DNA of 64,000 nt from an uncultured Mediterraneibacter sp. Lineage in GTDB: Bacteria > Bacillota > Clostridia > Lachnospirales > Lachnospiraceae. Of this stretch, positions 53,688 to 61,661 are shown piece after piece (positions within the stretch are counted from its first letter, which is position 1; each line of letters begins with the position of its first letter). The stretch is from positions 17,624-81,623 of the forward strand of contig CAKRDD010000016.1 of NCBI GenBank assembly GCA_934309345.1, read 5' to 3'. Made by a program: the position numbers and the translations under genes. The notes under the pieces are model-generated. The model was not told the DNA's origin. It did not search any database and saw only the letters and a list, made by a program, of their open reading frames with translations.

Positions 53688-54290
53688 TTAAATATATAGT
53701 TTCTTTTCTTTGATATAATCCGCGACAACATCAGGCACCATATAACGCACGCTGAGCCCCTTTGCTGCCCTTTCTCTTATTGTAGTGGAGGAAATCTCTA
53801 CCAACGGTGCGCGAAGCAGTTCTATATGCGCTCCGTATGCTTCTGTGAGATATCGTATCTGACCCTTCATTGCTGAAGCATCTTTGTCGTCACGCATTGC
53901 TGCAAGAATCGTACAGGTCGTAAAAATTTCTCTGAAATCTTTCCACTCTTCAAAAGCAAACAGCGAATCTGCACCGAGAATAAAATAAAATTCATCCTTT
54001 GGGTAGATCTCATTAAAATGCCGCATTGTCTGATACGTATAAGAATGCTTCTTCGTATCCGCTTCTGAAAGATTCAATGAGAAATTCGGATTACTTTTTA
54101 TTGCAAGACGAACCATCTCGATCCTGTGATGCATTGCTTCTTCTGTATCGAGTGTCTCTTTGTGCGGAGGATTTCCATTCGGTAAAAACCAGATCTCATC
54201 AAGTCCAAAATCTTCATAAGCAAACTCACCAAGAAGAAGATGACCGATATGAATCGGCTCAAATGTACCACCCATAATACCAATCTTCAT
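53688..54290 (-). CDS. nadD: Nicotinate-nucleotide adenylyltransferase
   Basis: A 200-residue enzyme that makes deamido-NAD from nicotinate mononucleotide and ATP. The start at 54290 gives MKIGIMGGTFEPIHIGHL with the HxGH adenylylation motif; an upstream in-frame start at 54326 would add 12 residues that do not fit the family. The C-terminal ISSTTIRERAAKG motif (ATP binding) is present. An AAAGGAACAGG site precedes 54290. yqeK and rsfS follow. Confidence 0.96.
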   Translation of the reverse strand: MKIGIMGGTFEPIHIGHLLLGEFAYEDFGLDEIWFLPNGNPPHKETLDTEEAMHHRIEMVRLAIKSNPNFSLNLSEADTKKHSYTYQTMRHFNEIYPKDEFYFILGADSLFAFEEWKDFREIFTTCTILAAMRDDKDASAMKGQIRYLTEAYGAHIELLRAPLVEISSTTIRERAAKGLSVRYMVPDVVADYIKEKKLYI

Positions 54291-54319
54291 TGTCTGTACC
54301 TGTTCCTTTTCTACTATAA

Positions 54320-54389
54320 GAGACACTCACTGCGAGTGTCTCTTATTCAAATTCAGCTTCCGAATCATATAATAACTCAGAAGCTGAAT
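54320..54389 (-). terminator. Two hairpins between yhbY and nadD
   Basis: On the minus strand, ATTCAGCTTC and GAAGCTGAAT (54380-54389 and 54351-54360) form a ten-base stem, followed by a second stem AGAGACACTC/GAGTGTCTCT (54320-54343). The first has a short TTT after it, so it may terminate after yhbY. A third copy of ATTCAGCTTCC lies in the last yhbY codons. Confidence 0.55.
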
Positions 54390-54394
54390 AATAA

Positions 54395-54688
54395 CTATTT
54401 TGGAAGCTGAATTTTCTTTTTATCGTCTTTTCCTTCTTTGTAAAGAACGATTTTCTTTCCGATCACCTGAACAACCTGAGACTGTGTTCTCTCTGCAAGT
54501 GTCTCTGCGATTTCTCTCGGATCATCCATGCAGTTCTTCAGAACACTGATCTTGATCAGCTCACGTGCTTCCAGTGCCTCAGCGATTGCCTCTGTAAGCC
54601 CCGGATTCATGCTTGCTTTTCCAACCTGGAAAATCGGATCCATTGTCATCGCAAGTCCTTTTAAATAGGCTCTCTGTTTTGTAGTCAT
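54395..54688 (-). CDS. yhbY: Ribosome assembly RNA-binding protein YhbY
   Basis: A 97-residue CRM-domain protein. The start at 54688 has AAGGAG just upstream; an in-frame start at 54778 lies inside obg. Family marks are TTKQRAYLKGLAMTMDPIFQVGKA, LEARELIKISVL and the GxxG-like QVIGKKIVLY. It binds the precursor of the large subunit. It follows obg by ten bases. Confidence 0.96.
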   Translation of the reverse strand: MTTKQRAYLKGLAMTMDPIFQVGKASMNPGLTEAIAEALEARELIKISVLKNCMDDPREIAETLAERTQSQVVQVIGKKIVLYKEGKDDKKKIQLPK

Positions 54689-54698
54689 AATATTCTCC

Positions 54699-55982
54699 TT
54701 ATTTATAATAATCAAACTGAAGTCCGTACATTCTAACTGTGTCACCTTCCTGGATGCCAGCTCTCTCAAGATCTGCAAGAATACCTGAATCTTTCAGGAA
54801 CTTCTGGAAGAATGCAAATCCCTTCTCAGAATCAAGATTCGTATATCCAAGCATTTTCTCAATCTTCGGACCTTCAACTACATACATTCCATCCATCTGT
54901 TCTACTGTATAAGGAAGATCTTCATAGATCAGTTCATCATCCGGGAAGTATTCCTGCTCGAATACTACCGGTTTCTGATCCATCTTCTGAAGCTCGCTGC
55001 TCACATAGTAAAGAAGATCTGAGATTCCTTTCCCTGTAGCTCCGGAAATAGGAAATACTTTGATTCCCTGTGGTTCGAATTCATCCTTTAAGCGCTGAAC
55101 CGGATCATCTTCCGGATCATAGATCAGATCTGTCTTGTTCGCTGCAATTACCTGCGGACGTTCTGCGATCTCCGGATTATAAGCTGCAAGCTCTGCATTG
55201 ATCTTATGAATATCTTCTACCGGATCTCTTCCTTCTGTTCCGGCTGCATCTACTACATGGATCATTAATTTTGTTCTCTCGATATGACGAAGGAACTCGT
55301 GTCCAAGACCAACACCTTCTGATGCACCCTCGATCAGTCCCGGGATATCAGCCATAACGAATCCCTTTGCTCCATCCAGATCAACAACACCGAGATTTGG
55401 ATTCAATGTTGTGAAATGATAGTTCGCAATTTTCGGTTCTGCATTTGTAACACGTGAGAGTAATGTAGATTTACCAACGTTCGGAAAACCGATCAGACCA
55501 ACATCTGCGATTACCTTCAACTCCAGATTTACTTCCAGCTCTCTTGCCGGCTGTCCCGGCTGTGCATACTTCGGAACCTGCATGGTAGAAGTAGCAAAAT
55601 GCTGATTTCCAAGTCCGCCTCTTCCGCCTTTTAAGACAACCTGACGTCTGTTCTCTCCAGACATATCAGCGATAACTTTTCCTGTAACAGATTCTTTAAT
55701 TACTGTACCCTCCGGCACACGAAGAACGAGGTCTTTTCCGTCCTTACCATGACAGCGGCGCTTTCCGCCCTGTTCACCATCTCCGGCAGCAAATTTTCTC
55801 TTATGTCTGTAGTCAACAAGAGTATTCAGTCCTTCATCTACTTCGAAGATCAGGTCTCCGCCGTGTCCACCGTCTCCACCGTCCGGTCCGCCGTTTGGTA
55901 CATACAGTTCTCTGCGGAAGCTGCAGTGACCGTCTCCGCCTTTACCGGAACGGATCAATATCTTAGCTCTGTCTGCAAACAT
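54699..55982 (-). CDS. obg: GTPase Obg/CgtA
   Basis: A 427-residue GTPase. The glycine-rich Obg fold (residues 1-158) has FRRELYVPNGGPDGGDGGHGG; the G domain has G1 GFPNVGKSTLL, G3 DIPGLIEGA and G4 ANKTDLI. The C-terminal OCT domain (from about residue 345) is typical of Firmicutes and Actinobacteria. Obg links ribosome assembly with stress and sporulation. A terminator lies between it and rpmA upstream, so it probably has its own promoter in 55983-56144. Confidence 0.98.
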   Translation of the reverse strand: MFADRAKILIRSGKGGDGHCSFRRELYVPNGGPDGGDGGHGGDLIFEVDEGLNTLVDYRHKRKFAAGDGEQGGKRRCHGKDGKDLVLRVPEGTVIKESVTGKVIADMSGENRRQVVLKGGRGGLGNQHFATSTMQVPKYAQPGQPARELEVNLELKVIADVGLIGFPNVGKSTLLSRVTNAEPKIANYHFTTLNPNLGVVDLDGAKGFVMADIPGLIEGASEGVGLGHEFLRHIERTKLMIHVVDAAGTEGRDPVEDIHKINAELAAYNPEIAERPQVIAANKTDLIYDPEDDPVQRLKDEFEPQGIKVFPISGATGKGISDLLYYVSSELQKMDQKPVVFEQEYFPDDELIYEDLPYTVEQMDGMYVVEGPKIEKMLGYTNLDSEKGFAFFQKFLKDSGILADLERAGIQEGDTVRMYGLQFDYYK

Positions 55983-56144
55983 ATTTTTCTCCTCTTAATT
56001 TGTATCCGGCATCCTGCTGACAACCGGAATCGGTTATATTGTTGTCTATACTATACCATAAACAACAACTGTTTCTGTATCTTTATTCACATCTTATATG
56101 CGTAAATTTCTTCACCATCTGACAATAAAAGATTTCTTTGAAAG

Positions 56145-56179
56145 AAAAAGCCTCAGACCTTTTAAAACGTCTGAGGCTT
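56145..56179 (-). terminator. Terminator after rpmA
   Basis: On the minus strand an 11-base stem of AAGCCTCAGAC and GTCTGAGGCTT (56149-56159, 56169-56179) is followed by TTTTT at 56148-56145. It separates the rplU-prp-rpmA transcript from obg. Confidence 0.9.
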
Positions 56180-56235
56180 CCTTTGCCATGTATGCGAGTG
56201 AAAAGATTCCGTCGGAACTTTCCAGCCAAAACTGA

Positions 56236-56520
56236 TTACTCAGCTACTGGATAGATAGAAACCTGTTTCTTATCTCTTCCTTTTCTTTCAAATCTTACTA
56301 CACCGTCTACAAGTGCAAACAGAGTGTCGTCTCCACCGCGTCCTACGTTAAGTCCTGGATGGATCTTTGTTCCACGCTGTCTGTAAAGAATGTTACCAGC
56401 TTTTACAAACTGTCCGTCTGCTCTTTTAGCGCCCAGTCTCTTTGCCTCGGAGTCACGACCGTTCTTTGTAGAACCAACTCCTTTTTTATGAGCGAAAAAC
56501 TGAAGATTCATTTTCATCAT
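56236..56520 (-). CDS. rpmA: 50S ribosomal protein L27, cleavable form
   Basis: A 94-residue protein whose N-terminus reads MMKMNLQFFAHKKGVGST. The extension ending LQFFA is the Firmicute type that Prp must cleave to expose the mature N-terminus near the peptidyl-transferase centre. The start at 56520 has AAGGAGGTG nine bases upstream. The rest (NGRDSEAKRLGAKRADGQFV) is highly typical. It follows prp, the protease gene, closely. Confidence 0.98.
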   Translation of the reverse strand: MMKMNLQFFAHKKGVGSTKNGRDSEAKRLGAKRADGQFVKAGNILYRQRGTKIHPGLNVGRGGDDTLFALVDGVVRFERKGRDKKQVSIYPVAE

Positions 56521-56525
56521 GGTAA

Positions 56526-56858
56526 TTACACCTCCTTGAAAATTATGTCGATATATTTCTCGTAGTCATTGCTGTCTTCTATCTCTTCCAGACCAAGAAT
56601 CATGGAATCCAGCAATAATGTGGCATCATGTGATGGTGTTCCGTCAAAACGAAACTCAATACTTCCGGTATCTTCATCCGAAACGCAGCTTGTCTCATCA
56701 TCTGTAAAACGCTCAATTGAATTCAGCGCATTGATCACGAGAGCGGATACTCCGGCACAGACAATGTCTTCACCGGCCTCTGCATATCCCGCATGACCTT
56801 CCATATCAAACCCAGCATATTCCTGCCGTTCGGTCTTATAAATGGTTACCTTAATCAT
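56526..56858 (-). CDS. prp: Ribosomal-processing cysteine protease Prp
   Basis: A 110-residue protease. The catalytic pair is H22 and C34 in GHAGYAEAGEDIVCAGVSAL. It cleaves the N-terminal extension of L27, encoded by the next gene; the cleavable LQFFA sequence is visible there. It sits between rplU and rpmA, the order that defines this family. Length normal. Confidence 0.96.
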   Translation of the reverse strand: MIKVTIYKTERQEYAGFDMEGHAGYAEAGEDIVCAGVSALVINALNSIERFTDDETSCVSDEDTGSIEFRFDGTPSHDATLLLDSMILGLEEIEDSNDYEKYIDIIFKEV

Positions 56859-56868
56859 CAGAAACAGA

Positions 56869-57177
56869 TTAAGCGTTGATCTTTTCGATCTTTACTTCTG
56901 TGTACTGCTGTCTGTGACCGTTTTTCTTATGGTATCCAGATTTTCTCTTATACTTGTAAACGATAACTTTCTTAGCTTTACCGTCACCGATTACAGAAGC
57001 TGTAACTGTTGCACCTTCAACTGTCGGGTTACCAACAACCATCTTGTCGTTGTTAACTGCAAGTACCTGGTCAAATGTATAAGTCTCACCAGCTTCTACC
57101 CCAAGTTTCTCTACTCTAATGATATCGCCTTCAGCTACTTTGTACTGTTTACCACCTGTTGCTATAATCGCGTACAT
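56869..57177 (-). CDS. rplU: 50S ribosomal protein L21
   Basis: A 102-residue protein starting MYAIIATGGKQYKVAEGD, the invariant L21 N-terminus. The start at 57177 is preceded by AGGAGGTG; an in-frame start at 57207 would add ten unrelated residues. The C-terminal YKYKRKSGYHKKNGHRQQYT is the rRNA-binding end. A structured leader and a strong promoter lie upstream. Confidence 0.98.
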   Translation of the reverse strand: MYAIIATGGKQYKVAEGDIIRVEKLGVEAGETYTFDQVLAVNNDKMVVGNPTVEGATVTASVIGDGKAKKVIVYKYKRKSGYHKKNGHRQQYTEVKIEKINA

Positions 57178-57260
57178 ATGGCACCTCCTATTATCATTAC
57201 TCGCCAACTATGGTGTCTGAAATCAGAACTTAAATACCTCGTTGTGCGGCATACTCATAT
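57178..57260 (-). promoter_or_regulatory. Candidate L21 leader RNA of rplU
   Basis: The transcribed leader of about 75-80 bases holds a small TCTGA/TCAGA hairpin and a GACACC segment that can pair with the GGTGCC overlapping the ribosome site of rplU, so the site could be sequestered. L21-type leaders act in ribosomal autoregulation in Firmicutes; the match here is by position and pairing only. Confidence 0.45.
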
Positions 57261-57289
57261 ATATTAACTTGCAAATTTAGATTTGTCAA
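57261..57289 (-). promoter_or_regulatory. rplU promoter
   Basis: On the minus strand: perfect TTGACA (57284-57289), a 17-base spacer and TAATAT (57261-57266). The -35 overlaps the stop codon of the upstream CBS-domain gene. Confidence 0.85.
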
Positions 57290-57705
57290 TAGGGTTCATC
57301 TAATTTTTTTATTTTTTCATAACAGTATTCAATAATACTTTTTCTTGTTATGATTCCAATGAATTTCTTCTGGTCATCCACAACCGGAACAAAATTCTGA
57401 TTCATTGCTTTCTGAAGAAGATCCTCCATATCAGCATCTGCCGATACAGCCTCATAATCTGCTTTTCGTGGAAAATCCTGGATAAAGATTGTCTCTGCCT
57501 CTTTCAGGTTCAGATTCGTATACTTCTTGATTCCCCAGAGGATATCTCCTTCTGTCATTGTTCCGACATATTCCCCTGCCTTATTCAGCATTGGAATGGA
57601 TGCATATTTATGAAATTCCATTGTTTCCAAAACCTGGCGTAATGTGCTGTAATCATAAATAAAAGCAACCTCACTTTTCGGTTTCAGGAAAAATAAGATA
57701 TTCAT
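57286..57705 (-). CDS. CBS-domain protein
   Basis: A 139-residue protein composed of two CBS domains (about residues 1-60 and 75-135), the type that binds adenine nucleotides. Visible repeats are HKYASIPMLNKAGEYVGTMTEGDILW and NFVPVVDDQKKFIGIITRKSIIEYC. No catalytic domain is attached, so it is a stand-alone sensor or regulator. It lies between the aspartate kinase gene and rplU; the function is unknown. Confidence 0.85.
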   Translation of the reverse strand: MNILFFLKPKSEVAFIYDYSTLRQVLETMEFHKYASIPMLNKAGEYVGTMTEGDILWGIKKYTNLNLKEAETIFIQDFPRKADYEAVSADADMEDLLQKAMNQNFVPVVDDQKKFIGIITRKSIIEYCYEKIKKLDEPY

Positions 57706-57727
57706 CTCTTTTCAACCTTTCTTGGTT

Positions 57728-59047
57728 TTAGATCTGTGTCAGTACGAAAATCTCATATAATGCCTTGATCGCATTCTTGAAATCATCATGACGTACACCA
57801 ACAATAATATTAAGCTCACTGGATCCCTGGTCGATCATCTTAACATTGATATGTGCATGAGCAAGTGCGGAGAAGATTCTTCCTGCTGTACCTCTTGTGG
57901 ACTTCATTCCACGACCTACGATCGCGATCAGTGCAAGATCGGACTCAAGTTCAATGTGATCAGGATCTACTGCTTTGTGAATGCCTGCAAGAATCTGCTG
58001 TTCTTTCTCTTCAAACGCATCTTTGTGGACAAAGATTGTCATTGTATCGATTCCAGATGGCATGTGCTCGATAGAAACACCATTGTCTTCAAATACCTGA
58101 AGCACTTTACGACAGAAACCAACTTCTGAGTTCATCATTGCTTTTTCAATTGTGATCGCAGCGAATCCGTCTGTTCCGGCAATACCTGTAATAGTATATT
58201 TTGGCTGACAGCATGTTGCTTCTACGATAAGTGTTCCTTTATCCGCCGGTGCATTTGTATTACGGATATTGATCGGGATTCCTGCTCTTCTTACCGGGAA
58301 GATTGCATCTTCATGAAGAACACTTGCTCCCATGTAAGAAAGCTCACGAAGTTCTTTATATGTAATTGTCTCAATTGATTTTGATCCTTTTACGATTCTT
58401 GGATCTGCAATCAGGAATCCTGATACATCCGTCCAGTTTTCATAAAGATCTGCATTGACTGCACGAGCTACAAGAGAACCTGTGATATCAGAACCACCTC
58501 TTGAGAATGTAACTACGCGTCCTTTCTCTGTTGCTCCATAGAATCCCGGGATAACGGCATTCTTAGCCTTCTCAAGTCGTGCAGACATAATTTCGTTTGT
58601 AATCTCGGACTGGAAATCTCCATTCTCATCAAAACGAACAACCTCTGCTGCATCAATAAATTCAAATCCAAGATATGCAGCCATAATCTTACCATTCAGG
58701 AATTCTCCTCTGGATGCTGCATAATTGCTTCCTGCTTTTTCAGAAAAGTTCTTGCGGATCACTTCAAAATCCTCATCCAGGGAGAACTTCAAACCGAGTC
58801 CGTCAATAATTTCCTGATATCTATCTTTAATTGCTGCAAGCTTCTCTGTGAAATCTTCACCGTTCTCAGCAGCTGCATAGCAGCCATAGAGCATATCTGT
58901 TACCTTTGTATCAGCTGAAAAACGTTTTCCCGGAGCAGACGGTACAACATATCTTCTAGATTCTTCTGCACGGATAATATTTCCAACTTTTTTAAACTGT
59001 TCTGCGCTCGCAAGAGAACTTCCGCCGAACTTTACTACTTTCTTCAT
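57728..59047 (-). CDS. Aspartate kinase
   Basis: A 439-residue enzyme that makes aspartyl phosphate, first step toward lysine, methionine and threonine. The N-terminus is KVVKFGGSSLASAEQF; the catalytic region has FSRGGSDITGSLVARAV. Two ACT-like regulatory domains follow (IEHMPSGIDTMTIFVH and IAIVGRGMKSTRGTAGRIF). The isozyme class cannot be assigned. Upstream is a strong promoter and a leader with the TTACTGTTCAC-type repeat, but no lysine riboswitch. Confidence 0.96.
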   Translation of the reverse strand: MKKVVKFGGSSLASAEQFKKVGNIIRAEESRRYVVPSAPGKRFSADTKVTDMLYGCYAAAENGEDFTEKLAAIKDRYQEIIDGLGLKFSLDEDFEVIRKNFSEKAGSNYAASRGEFLNGKIMAAYLGFEFIDAAEVVRFDENGDFQSEITNEIMSARLEKAKNAVIPGFYGATEKGRVVTFSRGGSDITGSLVARAVNADLYENWTDVSGFLIADPRIVKGSKSIETITYKELRELSYMGASVLHEDAIFPVRRAGIPINIRNTNAPADKGTLIVEATCCQPKYTITGIAGTDGFAAITIEKAMMNSEVGFCRKVLQVFEDNGVSIEHMPSGIDTMTIFVHKDAFEEKEQQILAGIHKAVDPDHIELESDLALIAIVGRGMKSTRGTAGRIFSALAHAHINVKMIDQGSSELNIIVGVRHDDFKNAIKALYEIFVLTQI

Positions 59048-59072
59048 TCTCGCTATTCCTCCAATGTAATTC

Positions 59073-59106
59073 TGCGTTGCTGTTTCGAGTTTCCCGTGAA
59101 CAGTAA
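59073..59106 (-). repeat. Partial copy of the 4061-type repeat in the aspartate kinase leader
   Basis: On the minus strand TTACTGTTCAC (59096-59106) is followed 13 bases later by CAGCAACGCA (59073-59082). The same two blocks occur at 4070-4080 and 4093-4102 with a 12-base gap. Only the 5' half of the larger element is present. Confidence 0.6.
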
Positions 59107-59136
59107 CAATACTGCTTTCTGCATTATCGGTTCATT

Positions 59137-59165
59137 ATTATACAGTGTTCCGCAGTTCTTGTAAA
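59137..59165 (-). promoter_or_regulatory. Aspartate kinase promoter
   Basis: On the minus strand: TTTACA (59160-59165), a 17-base spacer and perfect TATAAT (59137-59142). The resulting leader is about 85 bases. Confidence 0.8.
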
Positions 59166-59218
59166 CTTTTAAATAAGAAAACTTATAGGAATTTCTTATA
59201 AACATTAATAATAATCAA

Positions 59219-59698
59219 TTAAAACGTGATCTCTCCATATTCCGCCCGTGCAGCCTTTTTCAGATCATCCGGTTTCAATTTGATCTGCATTCCAATCTTC
59301 CCGCCACTTACATAAATGTATTCCTGATGCTGTGCACTGGAATCGATCACAGTCGGAAATTGCTTCTTCATTCCGATTGCCGTACAGCCACCACGGACAT
59401 AGCCGGTTACAGCTGTAATGTCTTTTACATGAAGCATTTCTACTGATTTTTCCCCAACTGACTTCGCAGCCTTTTTCAGATCAAGCTCCGCCGCAATCGG
59501 AATAACAAACACATAATGCCCGCCTGTTTTTCCAACCGTCACAAGCGTCTTATATACCTGTTCATGCGGAAGACCAATTTTATCCGCTGTCGTAATTCCA
59601 TCGACAAATTCATCACATTCATAGGTTTCATATTCATATGGGATCTTGTTCCTGTCCAAGATTCTCATTGCATTTGTTTTCAGTTCTTTCTTACTCAT
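59219..59698 (-). CDS. Cys-tRNA(Pro)/Cys-tRNA(Cys) deacylase YbaK/EbsC family
   Basis: A 159-residue trans-editing protein that hydrolyses mischarged Cys-tRNA(Pro). The conserved blocks are EYETYECDEFVDG, the lysine in VYKTLVTVGKTGGHYVFVIP and VRGGCTAIGMKKQFPTVID. The length and layout are those of YbaK. It is downstream of the RNase G gene with a small gap. No unusual residues seen. Confidence 0.93.
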   Translation of the reverse strand: MSKKELKTNAMRILDRNKIPYEYETYECDEFVDGITTADKIGLPHEQVYKTLVTVGKTGGHYVFVIPIAAELDLKKAAKSVGEKSVEMLHVKDITAVTGYVRGGCTAIGMKKQFPTVIDSSAQHQEYIYVSGGKIGMQIKLKPDDLKKAARAEYGEITF

Positions 59699-59740
59699 AT
59701 ATCAGCATCTCCTCTGTTGTTCCACCTGCAAATGCATCTG

Positions 59741-60958
59741 CTATTCTATCTCTCTTACCGCTTCATGTAACGGCTTACGCACTTTCTTTCTTGTAACTTC
59801 TGCAAGACCAAGCGCTGTAATATCAACTAATGTTGTCTGGATCGGATCTTTCGCAAGAAAATATCGGAATTCTTTTAATAAAGTTTCCTCATTCTTTTCC
59901 TCATCCTGATTTATAAAATCAATCAGAATGATTCCAGACAGATTACGAAGACGTATCTGTCTGGCTGTTTCCTTCGCTGCCTCCAGATTCATCTTCAATG
60001 TAGACTCATCATCACCCTTTTTACGGACATTTTTCCCGGAATTTACGTCTATCACAGTAAGCGCCTCTGTTACCTGGATCACCAGATATCCTCCATGTTT
60101 CAGCCAGACTCTTTCTGCCAGGGCATGTTCAACCGCTGTTTCTGTACTGTAAATCTTTCCAAGTGGATAACCACTGTCATCATGGAAATGAACCAGTTCC
60201 AGATTCTCCGGCATTTCTTTCTTGAAATAGCTGCAAATCTTTTCATATATTTCTGCATCATTCACAAGAATTTCTTCCATGCCATCCATATAGACATTTT
60301 TCAGATCTGTAATATAGGACGGTGGAGCAGACTTCAGGCATGAGAAACACACTCTGGAAGCCGCATATTTTAAAAGGTGTTCATATTCCGCTTTCAGCTG
60401 TTCAATCTCTGTAAGAACATCCTCGAATGCAGCATCTTTCGCATTTGTTCTGATAATAAGACCATACTGGTCATTCTGATATTCCTGAAGGCGCTCCTTA
60501 TAGGCTTCCCTGTCTTTTTTTGCAATTTTAGAAGATACACCTATTCTTGTATTACCATGCGTCAAAACGGCATATCTGCCTGTCAGACTGATATTACCGG
60601 TCACTGTCGGAACCTTTGTCTTTACAGCTTCCCTGCTGATCTGAACTACCAGTTCATCACCGATGCAAAGTGGCTTCTTTCCAATCTTATGCGTAAAGAA
60701 CGCGTTCTGGGCATCTCTCAGATCAAAATAACAATTAACGCCAGGTTCGATCTCAAGAAAAGCTGCCCCTATATTCTGTACGATATTCTGCACTTTGGCG
60801 ACATATATATCGCCAATCTGATGTACCTTTTCCTGTTCGTCAGACTTTACACAGTGAATCTCAGTGATCTGATCCTCTTCCAGAAAAAAGGTCCACACAT
60901 GATTTTCTTTTTTCTCTATCAAAACTTTTCGTTTCATCTGTTTCTTCTCATTCCTCAT
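59741..60958 (-). CDS. Ribonuclease E/G family protein
   Basis: A 405-residue RNase G-type endoribonuclease. The S1 RNA-binding region is at residues 35-120 (IGDIYVAKVQNIVQNIGAAFLEIEPGVNCYF). The catalytic aspartates lie in LTVIDVNSGKN and IILIDFIN. It is shorter than E. coli RNase G (489), mainly at the C-terminus. The 5' end overlaps the TIGR03936 gene; MKRKVLIEKK at 60937 is an alternative start. Confidence 0.92.
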   Translation of the reverse strand: MRNEKKQMKRKVLIEKKENHVWTFFLEEDQITEIHCVKSDEQEKVHQIGDIYVAKVQNIVQNIGAAFLEIEPGVNCYFDLRDAQNAFFTHKIGKKPLCIGDELVVQISREAVKTKVPTVTGNISLTGRYAVLTHGNTRIGVSSKIAKKDREAYKERLQEYQNDQYGLIIRTNAKDAAFEDVLTEIEQLKAEYEHLLKYAASRVCFSCLKSAPPSYITDLKNVYMDGMEEILVNDAEIYEKICSYFKKEMPENLELVHFHDDSGYPLGKIYSTETAVEHALAERVWLKHGGYLVIQVTEALTVIDVNSGKNVRKKGDDESTLKMNLEAAKETARQIRLRNLSGIILIDFINQDEEKNEETLLKEFRYFLAKDPIQTTLVDITALGLAEVTRKKVRKPLHEAVREIE

Positions 60959-61661
60959 CGCCTGTCATATCAACACCCATTGCCTCTAATGGAATCAAGG
61001 ATCCATCTTCACTGCGGTCTGTATACATTTCCAGTCTGTGATGCTGGAATTTCACGCTGTCCGGTTCAATTCCAAGGAACTGACAAAATGCTTCCATTAC
61101 AAGATCCGGTTTCAGATTCTCTACACTTCCTGCTGCCACTTTCAGGTAAACAGAATCGCCTCGCAGTTCCCATGCATAGATCAACGGTTTAATGTCAACT
61201 TCCTTCTCGCTTCGTTTCGTCTGCTTTACGATCCGGATCTCCGGCTGTTCCATAAATTCTGAAAATCGTTCTTTCCAGTCCTCCGGAAATGCTCCCTTTC
61301 TCACAGATGTCAGATAATCTGCTCCCGCCAGGATTGTCATTCCTGTCATTTTCTTCTCCTCAGCAATTCTGCGGATACTTACGATCTCGATCCCCTCAAT
61401 CTGACAGGCTTCATTCATCCTTCTGACTGCATCTGCACTGTTGACTGCTTCTGTTAATTCAATATCAAAATATTCTCCGTCACTTGTCAGTCCGATTCCA
61501 AGCGGGTTAGCAAATGACATGATCATATGCGGACTGTATCCTCCTGAAAATGCAATCGGAATATCCGCACGACGCATCACTTTCTGGAAGAAACGCATCA
61601 CATCAAGATGTCCGATGAATCGTAGAGAACCATATTTTCTAAATTTAATTCTTGCCTTCAT
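60948..61661 (-). CDS. TIGR03936 family radical-SAM-associated protein
   Basis: A 237-residue protein of the DUF2344/TIGR03936 family. The start at 61661 has GGAGGAGGTG just upstream and gives ARIKFRKYGSLRFIGHLDVMR, the family opening; an in-frame start at 61694 is inside the TIGR03960 gene. Conserved segments include GGYSPHMIMSFANPLGIGLTSDGEY. In many bacteria it is fused to, or encoded next to, the TIGR03960 radical-SAM protein, as here. Probable RNA-modification role, unproven. Confidence 0.92.
   Translation of the reverse strand: MKARIKFRKYGSLRFIGHLDVMRFFQKVMRRADIPIAFSGGYSPHMIMSFANPLGIGLTSDGEYFDIELTEAVNSADAVRRMNEACQIEGIEIVSIRRIAEEKKMTGMTILAGADYLTSVRKGAFPEDWKERFSEFMEQPEIRIVKQTKRSEKEVDIKPLIYAWELRGDSVYLKVAAGSVENLKPDLVMEAFCQFLGIEPDSVKFQHHRLEMYTDRSEDGSLIPLEAMGVDMTGDEE

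Noticed and set aside
59048..59218. A lysine riboswitch before aspartate kinase.
   Set aside because: The leader from the promoter to the ATG is only about 85 bases and lacks the multi-stem lysine aptamer.
60377..61192. A 271-residue open frame on the plus strand.
   Set aside because: It is antisense to the RNase G and TIGR03936 genes, with Cys/Phe/Leu-rich composition typical of shadow frames.
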